From: Deltaproteobacteria bacterium | Lineage (GTDB): Bacteria; Desulfobacterota; GWC2-55-46 | Direction of reading: 5' to 3' | Assembly (NCBI GenBank): GCA_016218105.1 | Contig: JACRET010000020.1 | Span: forward strand, 1-50,872 | DNA length: 50,872 nt | Shown here: piece after piece, positions 41,522-50,127 of the stretch | Numbering within the stretch: the first letter of the stretch is position 1 | Layout of the letters: each line of letters starts with the position of its first letter | Made by a program: the position numbers and the translations under genes | The notes under the pieces: generated by a model | The model's input: only the letters and a program-made list of their open reading frames with translations | What the model was told of the DNA's origin: nothing | Databases searched by the model: none

Positions 41522-42712
41522 ATGAACATCCTAGTAGACGGACAGACACTCCATACATTTGAGAGAAAAAGGGGCATCGGGAGGTATTTTATAAATACCC
41601 TGGATGCCATGCTATGCTCCGGAAGCGGCCATAACTTTTTCATATTTACCCTTGATGAATTCGACAGGGAAGGCCTGCCCGCCTCATTTTTTGAAAAGGC
41701 GGTATTTTGCAGGCTCGACATCGAAAATACTGACGGACGGCTTAACACCCCCGAATCAGGGAAGGAAGAACGTTTTCAGCTCGCCTTGAACGGCCTTATC
41801 GATGAGAAGGGCATAGACCTTTACTGGAGCCCCAATCCCCTTATGCACAACGTGCTTCTGCCAGGCAAAAACGGCGGATGCGCTTTCGTGGCGACGGTTT
41901 TTGATCTGATCCCGCTCCGGTTCAGGGAGCAATACATTGATAACTGGCCCTCGCATATGAGAGAGGATTATATGAAGAGGCTTGCCGGAAAGCTCTATGG
42001 ATATGACAGGCTCATGGCTATTTCCTGGTCAACAAAGGCCGATATCCTGGATTGCCTTAAGATATCAGGAGACATTGTCGATGTTACGCATCTCGGCGTT
42101 GATGACAGCTTTTTCGAAGGCGCGGACGAAAATAAAAAAAGGCGCATCATGGAGAAATATTCCATAGCCGGAGATTATCTTCTGTATACAGGCGGGTTTG
42201 ATTTCAGGAAAAACATGGAAAGGCTCGTCTCCGGTTACGCCAGGTTTTTGGAAAAGTACGGCGATGACCTGAAGCTCGTTATCGTATGCGCATTTGACGC
42301 CGAATCCCACAAAAGATTCAATGCCGTAATAAAAAAAGAGCGGCTTGAAAAGAAAGTCATACTGACAAACCACGTGAGCGACGACGACCTGATAGCCCTT
42401 TACAGCGGGGCGAGGGTGTTTATATTTCCGTCGATATACGAAGGGTTCGGTCTGCCCGTAATAGAGGCCATGGCGTGCGGAACGCCTGTGGCGGCCTCAT
42501 CTTATTCATCGGTGCCGGAGATATTGAGGAACTATGGCGTATATTTCGACCCATACAGCGTTGAAGCCATCGCCGACGGTATGAAAAATGCGCTTTCTGA
42601 GAGCAGCCGCGGCCGCTTGAAGGGAGAAGGTATCGAGGCGGCGAGACGATTCTCATGGAGGGCAACCGCGAAAAGGACGCTGGAAATCTTTAATGAAGTG
42701 TATGAAAGATAG
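41522..42712 (+). CDS. Family 4 glycosyltransferase
   Basis: GT4 enzyme of 396 residues, paralogue of domain 1 of the fusion at 36091. The N-termini share ILVDGQTLHTFERKRGIGRYF, WSPNPLMHNVLLPG and VFDLIPLRF. The donor domain has LLYTGGFDFRKNMERLV and EX7E as YEGFGLPVIEAM near 306-317. The last 20 bases overlap the next membrane-protein gene. A 77-base gap precedes the ATG, with no strong ribosome site. Sugar specificity is unknown, but the relation to the fusion implies a similar linkage. Confidence 0.9.
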   Translation: MNILVDGQTLHTFERKRGIGRYFINTLDAMLCSGSGHNFFIFTLDEFDREGLPASFFEKAVFCRLDIENTDGRLNTPESGKEERFQLALNGLIDEKGIDLYWSPNPLMHNVLLPGKNGGCAFVATVFDLIPLRFREQYIDNWPSHMREDYMKRLAGKLYGYDRLMAISWSTKADILDCLKISGDIVDVTHLGVDDSFFEGADENKKRRIMEKYSIAGDYLLYTGGFDFRKNMERLVSGYARFLEKYGDDLKLVIVCAFDAESHKRFNAVIKKERLEKKVILTNHVSDDDLIALYSGARVFIFPSIYEGFGLPVIEAMACGTPVAASSYSSVPEILRNYGVYFDPYSVEAIADGMKNALSESSRGRLKGEGIEAARRFSWRATAKRTLEIFNEVYER

Positions 42713-44387
42713 ACTTTTCGACAAGTGGACGCTGCCTGTCCTTTTGTTTTTTATAATCGTTACATCCCTTATCTCATTCCGTCTGATTCAGGCGGCCGGC
42801 ACCGGGCTGCCGGCCAGCAGCGAGGGGCTCGGGCCGCAGGACGCCGTCCTCAATCTCTGGATACTTTTCTGGGACATCCATAAGTTCAGGACAGGCTTGG
42901 GCGGTTTTTTCGACGCCAATATATTCTTCCCATACGAAAATACGCTTGCCTATTCCGAGCATCTCATTGGCGGAGCCGTCCTCGCGCTCCCCTTAAGCTT
43001 CTTCATAAAGAACCCTGTGCTGGTCTACAATGTATTGCTCCTTTCCACGTTCGTTCTCTCAGGGTTCGGGATGTACTTACTAACGCTCCACCTGACGGGC
43101 GACAGGCCGTCGGCCGTAATAGCGGGCATTGTTTTCGCTTACTTTCCATACCACTTCACCCATCTTCCAAGGATACAGCTTGAGATGATGCAGTGGATAC
43201 CGTTTACCCTGCTCTTTCTCCATAGGTTTGCGGAGAAGATGGATTACAGAAATATAGCCCTCTCCGCGGTATTTTATTCGCTTACATTCCTATCCAGCGT
43301 TTATTACGGGGTCTTCCTCACGTTCTATGTGGTATTTTTTTTCATATGGCATATCCTCCGAAAAAGGTTTTTTACGATCCCTGTATTTTCAAGGCTTTGC
43401 CTCTTTCTCTTAATCTCAGCCGTGATAATCATACCCGTCCATATACCCTATATAAAAGCCGAGCGTTCAGGGCTTGCGAGGGCTGTGTGGGAGAACGTCG
43501 TCTACTCAGCGGATATTTTAAGCTACGTTTCCGTGCCGCGGTCAAACTGGCTCTGGAGCCGGGTTCTTCCGATAAGGCCGAATTCCGAGAGCGCGGCCGC
43601 TTTTTTCGGTCTTACTGCCTTCGCGCTATCTTTAACAGGTATTCTGCTCTCTTTGAAAAGGAGATCAGGAGATGAAAAAAAACATATCAGGTTTTATCTG
43701 GCGCTTACCGCTATTTCCATAATCCTGTCTCTTGGCCCGCTGATCCACTTCAATGGGAGAGAGGTGGCGAAAGGCCCGTATTTACTCCTGTACAAATATT
43801 TTCCCGGCTTTGATGGCCTGCGCGCGCCCAACAGGATCTCTGTTTTCGCTGGCCTGGGGATGGCGGTACTCGCCGGTTTCGGCGTAAAGTTTATTAAAGA
43901 AAGGATAGCGAACATCCATCTTAAAAAAGCAGTTGCGGCGCTCTTCGCCGTGCTTATAATCCTTGAATTTCTACCTTCCGGCCTGAAGGCGATGCAGGTA
44001 CCCGGCTATGATAATATGCCGCCTGTTTACAGATGGCTCTCAGAGTCGGCTGAAGATTGGCCAGTTTTTGAGTACCCAATGTCCGAGCCCCACACTGACG
44101 AGGCATGGTATATGTATTACTCTATCTTTCACCGGAAGCGGCTTGCGAACGGCTATAGCGGCTTTACTCCCCCGCTCTATCAGCAGATGACGGATGAGAT
44201 GAAGGCTTTTCCGTCTGAGGATTCAATAAGTTTTCTTAAGGCGCTTGGCGTCAGGTACATAATAATACACACTGAAAAACTCGCGAGGCCGCTAAAAGAT
44301 ATTTCAAGTATACCCGGGACTGTGTTATTAAAGAAGTTTGACGGCGACGCGGTACTGGAGATAAAAAAGGATAAGGATGCGGAGTAA
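42693..44387 (+). CDS. GT-C-like polytopic membrane protein
   Basis: Integral membrane protein of 564 residues, paralogue of the protein at 38477 but without the discoidin tail. Shared stretches include LNLWILFWDIHKFRTGLGGFF, NTLAYSEHLIGG, MQWIPFTLLFLHRF and YMYYSIFHRKRLANGYSGF. It has about eleven transmembrane helices and a soluble C-terminal part ending shortly after LGVRYIIIHTEK. It may be a polyprenyl-phosphate-dependent glycosyltransferase, or a membrane partner of the preceding GT4, whose gene it overlaps by 20 bases. An alternative ATG 9 bases downstream is possible. It overlaps the next gene by 11 bases. Confidence 0.82.
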   Translation: MKCMKDRLFDKWTLPVLLFFIIVTSLISFRLIQAAGTGLPASSEGLGPQDAVLNLWILFWDIHKFRTGLGGFFDANIFFPYENTLAYSEHLIGGAVLALPLSFFIKNPVLVYNVLLLSTFVLSGFGMYLLTLHLTGDRPSAVIAGIVFAYFPYHFTHLPRIQLEMMQWIPFTLLFLHRFAEKMDYRNIALSAVFYSLTFLSSVYYGVFLTFYVVFFFIWHILRKRFFTIPVFSRLCLFLLISAVIIIPVHIPYIKAERSGLARAVWENVVYSADILSYVSVPRSNWLWSRVLPIRPNSESAAAFFGLTAFALSLTGILLSLKRRSGDEKKHIRFYLALTAISIILSLGPLIHFNGREVAKGPYLLLYKYFPGFDGLRAPNRISVFAGLGMAVLAGFGVKFIKERIANIHLKKAVAALFAVLIILEFLPSGLKAMQVPGYDNMPPVYRWLSESAEDWPVFEYPMSEPHTDEAWYMYYSIFHRKRLANGYSGFTPPLYQQMTDEMKAFPSEDSISFLKALGVRYIIIHTEKLARPLKDISSIPGTVLLKKFDGDAVLEIKKDKDAE

Positions 44388-45507
44388 GCACATTTTAATA
44401 CCTGTCAGCCTGTTTTTTGGCTCACGGCTCATAATACTCCTGGGAGTCCTGTTTTCGACTTACCTGGCTCCTAATCCCGGGCTGCCGGATATACCCGCGA
44501 TCAACGCGGACATACTACTCCATTGGGACGCAGGGTGGTACAGGGGGATTGCTGAGTCCGGATATTCCTGGACAAATGACCCGAACGCCCAGCAGAATAT
44601 AATTTTTTTCCCGCTCTATCCTTTTTTAAGCGGCATGTTGCATAAGATAACGGGCGCGTCCGTTGCCGTAAGCATGATCGTTATCTCAAACGCGGCCTTC
44701 CTTATATCCCTCATCTGGCTTTATAGATACCTGTATGAGGAATATACGGAGGACATAGCCCTTTGGTCGGCCGTCTTTATCTCGTTTTTCCCGACGTCTA
44801 TGTTTTTCTCTTCAGGGTATCCAGAGTCGCTCTCGCTCCTTTTCTCGATAGCCACTTTTCATTATCTGTCGAAGAACAAGCCCCTTGCCGCGGGCGTCAT
44901 GGCTGGCATAGCCACTTTGACAAGGCTGCCTCTCATAATATTGGCGGTGCCGATATTCATCCATCTGCTCCGGAAGCGCCCTTACACCGCAAGGCATATC
45001 CTGTTCTCGTGCGCGTGCCTGCTTCTGTCCGTCGGCGGCGTTATCGTGTACGCAGCTTATCTTTATCTCAAATTCAAAGACCCGCTTGTGTTCGTTAAAG
45101 GCTACGAGGCATGGAAACCGTTCAATCAGGGTGAGGGGAATTTACTCAAGATACTCGCGTTTGTACCGGTCATACAGGACATCAAGTTTCATTTCGCAAG
45201 GCTGAGCGCGAGGACTTTCGATTCCATCTTTTTCATTTTCTTCCTCATCTCGTCCGTTTGGGGCGTTCTCCAGTACCGTAAGCCCATCTTTGTATACGCC
45301 CTCGTGATAATACTTTTCTCATATGTCTCTCACGCGCAGTTCTCATTGATCTCGATGGGCAGGTACATGCTCCTCGCCTTTCCCGTATTTATCCTTATGA
45401 CGCAGATATTCAGGGGTACTGTCCCACGGTTGGTCGTCTTGTCACTCTCCTCGGCGATGTTATTCATGCACACCGTTTTCTTCGCCAAATGGTACTGGGC
45501 GGGGTAG
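44377..45507 (+). CDS. PIG-V-like GT-C mannosyltransferase
   Basis: Integral membrane protein of 376 residues with about nine transmembrane helices. The first large loop holds HWDAGWYRGIAESGYSW at 49-65 and FFPLYPFLSGMLH at 77-89. This is the signature of the PIG-V/GPI-mannosyltransferase-2-like family, in which the WDAxWY(R/L) acidic residue is proposed to be catalytic. Bacterial members are thought to use a polyprenyl-phosphate mannose donor. That fits with the DPM1-like GT2 two genes downstream (46257), which could make such a donor, and with manC. It begins within the preceding gene by an 11-base overlap. Confidence 0.85.
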   Translation: MRSKHILIPVSLFFGSRLIILLGVLFSTYLAPNPGLPDIPAINADILLHWDAGWYRGIAESGYSWTNDPNAQQNIIFFPLYPFLSGMLHKITGASVAVSMIVISNAAFLISLIWLYRYLYEEYTEDIALWSAVFISFFPTSMFFSSGYPESLSLLFSIATFHYLSKNKPLAAGVMAGIATLTRLPLIILAVPIFIHLLRKRPYTARHILFSCACLLLSVGGVIVYAAYLYLKFKDPLVFVKGYEAWKPFNQGEGNLLKILAFVPVIQDIKFHFARLSARTFDSIFFIFFLISSVWGVLQYRKPIFVYALVIILFSYVSHAQFSLISMGRYMLLAFPVFILMTQIFRGTVPRLVVLSLSSAMLFMHTVFFAKWYWAG

Positions 45508-45510
45508 ACG

Positions 45511-46260
45511 ATGGATAAGACCCTGTATGACCAGTTTTTCGAGCTGGAGTCTCATCACTGGTGGTTTGTGGCGAGAAGGGAGATAATACTCCGCCAGATA
45601 AGGGCGAACCTTCCTCAAAAGGCCAATAACTCGGTGCTCGACGTAGGCTGCGGAACCGGAATAATGCTCGAGTATCTGAAAGAGTTCGGGGATGTGCGGG
45701 GCATGGATTTCTCGGCGGATGCCGTGAATTACAGCAACTTAAGGCTCAAGGGGGCCGTAGAGGTCAAACAGGGCGGGCTCACCGGGAAGCTGCCTTATAA
45801 GGAAAATACCTTTAACCTTATAACGCTGCTGGACGTTATCGAGCATATAGATGACGACAGGAAGGCGCTGAAGGCGGCTTTCAGGATACTTAAACCCGGC
45901 GGCACCCTTGTCTGCACCGTCCCGGCCTATATGTTTCTCTGGAGCGGTCATGACGTGCTGAACCACCATAAACGCAGATACACATCAAGGGAGCTTGGGG
46001 AAAAGGTGGCGGGCGCGGGCTTCAGGATAGAGAAGATAACCTATTTTAATTCGCTTCTATCTCCGGCCGTCTTCCTCGCCCGATGTCTTGTCCCGGCGTC
46101 AAAGAGGCTGGAGCCCAAGTCTGATTTCAAGACCTACGCGGGGCCGATTAATTCAACCCTTAAAAATATTTTTCTTCTTGAGAAGAATCTGTTAAACTTT
46201 CTTAGTTTCCCGTTCGGCGTTTCCCTTCTCTGCGTCGCGAAAAAAGGAGCCGTTAAGTGA
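45511..46260 (+). CDS. Class I SAM-dependent methyltransferase
   Basis: Methyltransferase of 249 residues. SVLDVGCGTGIMLEYL at 41-56 is motif I, with MDFSADAV for ribose binding, LPYKENTFNLITLLDVIEHI as the motif II/III region and LKPGGTLVCTVPAY. A start of FFELESHHWWFVARREII is common in a subset encoded beside DPM1-like glycosyltransferases. Its stop overlaps the GTG start of the next gene (GTGA), so the two are co-translated. The substrate is presumably a sugar or polyprenyl-linked glycan; this is not shown by sequence. Confidence 0.9.
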   Translation: MDKTLYDQFFELESHHWWFVARREIILRQIRANLPQKANNSVLDVGCGTGIMLEYLKEFGDVRGMDFSADAVNYSNLRLKGAVEVKQGGLTGKLPYKENTFNLITLLDVIEHIDDDRKALKAAFRILKPGGTLVCTVPAYMFLWSGHDVLNHHKRRYTSRELGEKVAGAGFRIEKITYFNSLLSPAVFLARCLVPASKRLEPKSDFKTYAGPINSTLKNIFLLEKNLLNFLSFPFGVSLLCVAKKGAVK

Positions 46261-47198
46261 TCTCGGTCGTTACCCCTGTATATAACGAAGAGGCGATCCT
46301 CCCTGAATTTCACAGGAGGCTCACCCTCGTGCTCAAGGCGTTTGGCGAGCCGTATGAGATCGTATTCGTAAACGACGGGAGCCGCGACAATTCCCTGGCG
46401 CTCATGAAAGGGATAAGCGGCAGGGACAAGTGCGTCAAGGTGGTAAACCTATCAAGGAATTTCGGCCACCAGACAGCCATAACGGCGGGGCTGGATTACG
46501 CCATAGGCGACTCTGTCGCTATAATGGATTCCGACCTTCAGGACCCGCCGGAGGTGCTGCCGGGCTTTTTTAACAAATGCAGAGAGGGTTATGACGTAAT
46601 ATACGCCGTACGCAAGAATAGAAAAGAGGGGGTCTTCAAAAAGGCCGCTTACGGGTCTTTTTACAGGCTTCTTAAAAAGATGGCGAATATAGATATCCCG
46701 CTCGATAGCGGGGATTTCTGCGTACTTAGCAGGAGGGCCCTCGATATACTCAAATCGATGCCGGAGAGGAACAGGTTTTTACGGGGGCTTCGCGGCTGGA
46801 TAGGCCTTAAGCAGACAGGGCTTGAGTATGACAGGGATAAAAGGTACGCTGGAGAGGTCAAATATACGTTCAGCAAGCTCGTCAAGCTCGCTTTTGACGG
46901 GTTTGTCTCGTTCTCATACGTGCCCCTCAGGCTCGCCTCCTTTATGGGGCTCCTGGTTTCTTTGATGAGTTTTTTAGGCATCTTGATCATTTTTTACCTG
47001 AGCTTCTTTACGTCGAGGACAGTATCAGTGCCCGGATGGGCGTCCGTAATAGTAACGATACTCTTCCTTGGAGGCGTTCAGCTGGTAAGCATAGGCATCA
47101 TAGGTGAGTATATAGGACGGGTTTACGACGAGGTGAAACAGCGTCCTTTATATGTGGTTCAGGACGCTATCGGGTTCGACAAACAGGAAAAACCTTAA
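46257..47198 (+). CDS. DPM1/GtrB-like polyprenyl-phosphate glycosyltransferase
   Basis: GT2 enzyme of 313 residues that most likely moves a sugar from a nucleotide donor to undecaprenyl phosphate. The core shows SVVTPVYNEEAILPEF (3-18), VNDGSRDNS (38-46), LSRNFGHQTAITAGLDYA (65-82) and MDSDLQDPPE (90-99). Two C-terminal transmembrane helices (about 222-246 and 260-282) anchor it, ending in the typical GEYIGRVYDEVKQRPLYVV. GTG is the start, with GGAG just ahead. Its product could serve the GT-C-type enzymes encoded here (38477, 42693, 44377), which need a lipid-phosphate sugar. The sugar itself is not decided by sequence; mannose is attractive given manC and PIG-V. Confidence 0.92.
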   Translation: MISVVTPVYNEEAILPEFHRRLTLVLKAFGEPYEIVFVNDGSRDNSLALMKGISGRDKCVKVVNLSRNFGHQTAITAGLDYAIGDSVAIMDSDLQDPPEVLPGFFNKCREGYDVIYAVRKNRKEGVFKKAAYGSFYRLLKKMANIDIPLDSGDFCVLSRRALDILKSMPERNRFLRGLRGWIGLKQTGLEYDRDKRYAGEVKYTFSKLVKLAFDGFVSFSYVPLRLASFMGLLVSLMSFLGILIIFYLSFFTSRTVSVPGWASVIVTILFLGGVQLVSIGIIGEYIGRVYDEVKQRPLYVVQDAIGFDKQEKP

Positions 47199-47209
47199 GA
47201 GGGATCGGG

Positions 47210-47665
47210 ATGGAGAGCGTTAAGACAGAAAGCCGGATCGACATAGACTCCATAATGGGGCGGATAAAAGAGAACGTCAGGCGCAAAAAGGAAGAGGGCG
47301 TCTACAGCGATTCCGACATAACCGCCGTCGCGAACGTAAAAATGAGCGTCGAGAAGGCCCCCGGGGCGGACAGGCTCTCGGAACAGATCAACAACCTGAG
47401 GAAGGACTACGATTTTACAAATACGGGTAAAATATCTTCACACAGGCCTGTTACCGGGACGATGATAGTCAGCGCGAAGAAGGCCATGCTCTCGGTACTT
47501 AAGAAGTCCGCGCACCCCATGTGGGACAAGCAGGTCGGCTTTAATTTCCATTTGATAGAGCTGCTGGACACAATGGCTGAGGAGATATCCAGGCTTAAGG
47601 CAGAGAACGCCTTTTTGAAAGAAAGCCTTGAAAAAGGGCTCGAAAAAATAAAGAAAAGCGAATAG
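47210..47665 (+). CDS. Stand-alone SHR-module protein
   Basis: Protein of 151 residues without an enzymatic domain. It has a basic N-terminus (RIDIDSIMGRIKENVRRKKEE, about 9-29), then KISSHRPVTGTMIVSAKKAM at 74-93, which is the same SHRxxxGxxIVxxKK pattern as in the proteins at 26267 and 34027, then FNFHLIELLDTMAEEI and a C-terminal coiled-coil (about 118-150). Similar N-terminal stretches are known in front of methyltransferases and glycosyltransferases of polysaccharide loci; here it is a separate protein. A scaffold or membrane-docking role is a guess. The gene follows the DPM1-like gene by 11 bases. Confidence 0.72.
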   Translation: MESVKTESRIDIDSIMGRIKENVRRKKEEGVYSDSDITAVANVKMSVEKAPGADRLSEQINNLRKDYDFTNTGKISSHRPVTGTMIVSAKKAMLSVLKKSAHPMWDKQVGFNFHLIELLDTMAEEISRLKAENAFLKESLEKGLEKIKKSE

Positions 47666-47809
47666 GCCCTAAGGCGCTCTAACAGGACCTTAATAATTTT
47701 CCCGCTTAAAAAACATACCAAGACCACCCCCTTTTATGTTATACTTCCCTGATTTTTGAGGAACCTTTTCCTGTCCTGCCTTTATAAACAAAATATGTAG
47801 GGTGATGAA

Positions 47810-49060
47810 TTGAAAATAGCCTTTGTTATACCCTGGTACGGTAAAGGCATACCCGGCGGGGCGGAGAGCGAATGCAGAAAGACGGCTCTGCACCTCAAGG
47901 ATAGCGGTTTCGAGGTCGAGATACTCACGACATGCGTCAAGGATTTTCACAGCGACTGGAGCAGGGACTTCCATAAGGAAGGCGCTGAAACCGTAGAAGG
48001 CCTTACTGTCAGGAGGTTCAGGGTACGGAAGAGGGATACCAAACTTTTCGACGCGGTCAATTACAAGCTCATGCATACGGATCTGGCGCGGCTTAAAGGG
48101 GTTCGCGCCATCAGGCCAGAGGCTTCGCCGGTCTCGATGGAAGAGGAAGAGACGTATATAAACGAGATGGTAAACAGCCCCGCCCTCTATGAACACATCG
48201 CTCAAAACAGGGAGGCTTACGATCTTTTTCTGTTCATCCCTTACATGTTCGGAACGTCATATTTCGGGGCGAAAGCCGCCGGGGAAAAGTCTGTCCTTAT
48301 ACCGTGCCTGCATGATGAAAGCTACGCCTATATGTCCATATATAAGGAGATGTTCCGTAATTCCACTGGCGTCATCTTTCACGCGCCTTCGGAAGAAAGG
48401 CTGGCCGAGAGGATTTTCGGGCGCTTGAAGGGCGGGGTCCTGCTGGGTGAGGGGGTGGATACGGAGTTCATCTCCGACGGCAACCGGTTCAGGGATAAAT
48501 ATTCGATAGACCGCCCTTTCATCCTCTACGCCGGAAGGAAAGACCCCTGTAAGAACACCCCTCTGCTTATAGATTACTTCTGCAGGTTTAAAAAGGAAAA
48601 CAAGAACGCCCTTAAGCTGGTCTTGATGGGGAGCGGCAGATCCGCGATCCCCCATGCGTTTAAAAAAGACATCATAGACCTCGGCTTCATGGAGGCGCAG
48701 GACAAGTTTGACGCGTACGGGGCCGCCATGTGCCTTTGCCAGCCCTCCGTAAATGAGAGCTTCTCCCTTGTCCTCATGGAGGCATGGGCGGCTGGTACTC
48801 CTGCGCTGGTCAACGCCTGGTGCGAAGTCACGAAGGACTTCTGCGCCGTGAGCGGCGGCGGGCTGTATTTTTCAAATTACCCGGAATTCGCGGAGAGCGT
48901 CATATTCCTTTTTGAGAATGAGGATGTCAGAAAGGATATGGGAAGTAACGGAAGGGCGTTTGTAAAGGGCAATTATTCGTGGGACGCCGTCATGAAACGG
49001 CTGTCATCCGTGCTTAGGGGATGGAAGAATGGATATAGAGGTACACCAGCTGCTGTCTAA
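47810..49060 (+). CDS. Family 4 glycosyltransferase
   Basis: GT4 enzyme of 416 residues, paralogue of the protein at 34925. Shared features are IPWYGKGIPGGAESECRK at the start, ILTTCVKDF, IPCLHDESYAYMSIYKEMF and FILYAGRKDPCKNTPLL. EX7E-like NESFSLVLMEAW is near 315-326. It has a longer insertion around 85-125 than its paralogue. TTG is the start, with TAGGGTG nearby; a 144-base gap precedes it, the longest inside this part of the locus, and I see no clear promoter in the gap. It overlaps the following gene by 32 bases. Confidence 0.88.
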   Translation: MKIAFVIPWYGKGIPGGAESECRKTALHLKDSGFEVEILTTCVKDFHSDWSRDFHKEGAETVEGLTVRRFRVRKRDTKLFDAVNYKLMHTDLARLKGVRAIRPEASPVSMEEEETYINEMVNSPALYEHIAQNREAYDLFLFIPYMFGTSYFGAKAAGEKSVLIPCLHDESYAYMSIYKEMFRNSTGVIFHAPSEERLAERIFGRLKGGVLLGEGVDTEFISDGNRFRDKYSIDRPFILYAGRKDPCKNTPLLIDYFCRFKKENKNALKLVLMGSGRSAIPHAFKKDIIDLGFMEAQDKFDAYGAAMCLCQPSVNESFSLVLMEAWAAGTPALVNAWCEVTKDFCAVSGGGLYFSNYPEFAESVIFLFENEDVRKDMGSNGRAFVKGNYSWDAVMKRLSSVLRGWKNGYRGTPAAV

Positions 49061-50102
49061 TATGGACAGCGGCGATGCTATAAGCAACGACGCTATAGAG
49101 CTCAGGAATATACTGCGGTCAAGGGGTTATGAATCCAATATTTACGCGCGGTTCATACACCCGGATGCCGCCGCCGAATGTCAGCCCTACAAAGAGCATA
49201 GGAAGAGAAGCCTTGCAAAGAACATAGCCATCTTCCATCACTCCATAGCGTCGGAAGTCTCTGAGTATGTGCGCGGGGCGCCGGACAAGAAGATAATGAT
49301 CTATCATAACATTACGCCGGGGCACTTCTTCGCGCCCTATGACAGCCACCACGCTTATCTTCTTAAAAAAGGGCGGGAGGATCTCAAGGCCTATTCGGGA
49401 GTGCCTTTGCTGGCGCTTGGCGATTCCTCATATAACGCCGCGGAGCTTAAGGGCCTTGATTATCCGAATGTCGATGTCCTTCCTATAGTCATCGGCACAA
49501 AACACCTTGATTCCGAGCCTGATAAAGAGGTGCTTAAGAGGTATTCCGACGGAAAGACCAACATACTCTTTGTGGGCAGGATAGCCCCCAATAAAAAAAT
49601 AGAGGACATAATCAAGGCTTTTTATTTTTTTCAAAAATACATTCAGCCATCCTCAAGGCTGCTGCTCGCCGGGTCGTGCAAGAATATGGAGAATTACCGC
49701 TCAACGCTTGAGGGGCTCGCTGAAAAGCTCGGCGCGAAGGACGTGGTTTTTACCGGGCATGTAAAACTGCCGGAGATAATCGCCTGTTACAGGTCGAGCC
49801 ATCTCTTCCTCTGCATGAGCGAGCACGAGGGGTTCTGCGTGCCGCTCCTTGAGGCGATGCATTTCGACATACCGGTGCTCGCTTTTGAATCGAGCGCGGT
49901 TCCTGAGACGATGGGCTACGGCGGCATAGTATTCAAAGAAAAAAAATGGGAAGAGGTAGCCGAGCTGATGAACATTGTACTGGCGGATAAAGCCCTTAAG
50001 AAAAAGGTCATAGAAGCCCAGAGGAGGAGACTTAAGGACTTCGACGCGGAGAAGATAGGAGAGCGCTTTCTTGAATATATCGAGGCTGTAAGAGCACTGT
50101 AA
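49029..50102 (+). CDS. Family 4 glycosyltransferase
   Basis: GT4 enzyme of 357 residues, related to the one at 30856 (shared GDAISN near 15-20 and HNITPGHFF near 93-101). The donor domain has ILFVGRIAPNKKIEDIIKAFYFF and EX7E as HEGFCVPLLEAM near 263-274. The 32-base overlap with the preceding gene is the longest in the locus; the ATG at 49029 gives a good N-terminal strand (EVHQLLSNMDSGDA), so I keep it. It is the last gene with the compositional style of this region; the following gene is AT-rich. Confidence 0.88.
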   Translation: MDIEVHQLLSNMDSGDAISNDAIELRNILRSRGYESNIYARFIHPDAAAECQPYKEHRKRSLAKNIAIFHHSIASEVSEYVRGAPDKKIMIYHNITPGHFFAPYDSHHAYLLKKGREDLKAYSGVPLLALGDSSYNAAELKGLDYPNVDVLPIVIGTKHLDSEPDKEVLKRYSDGKTNILFVGRIAPNKKIEDIIKAFYFFQKYIQPSSRLLLAGSCKNMENYRSTLEGLAEKLGAKDVVFTGHVKLPEIIACYRSSHLFLCMSEHEGFCVPLLEAMHFDIPVLAFESSAVPETMGYGGIVFKEKKWEEVAELMNIVLADKALKKKVIEAQRRRLKDFDAEKIGERFLEYIEAVRAL

Positions 50103-50127
50103 AATCCATCTAACTAGAGCCAAATAA

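Noticed and set aside
47740-47745. TATACT as a possible -10 box before the GT4 at 47810
   Set aside because: The sequence 17 bases upstream is not like a -35 box; too weak to call a promoter, although the 144-base gap could contain one.
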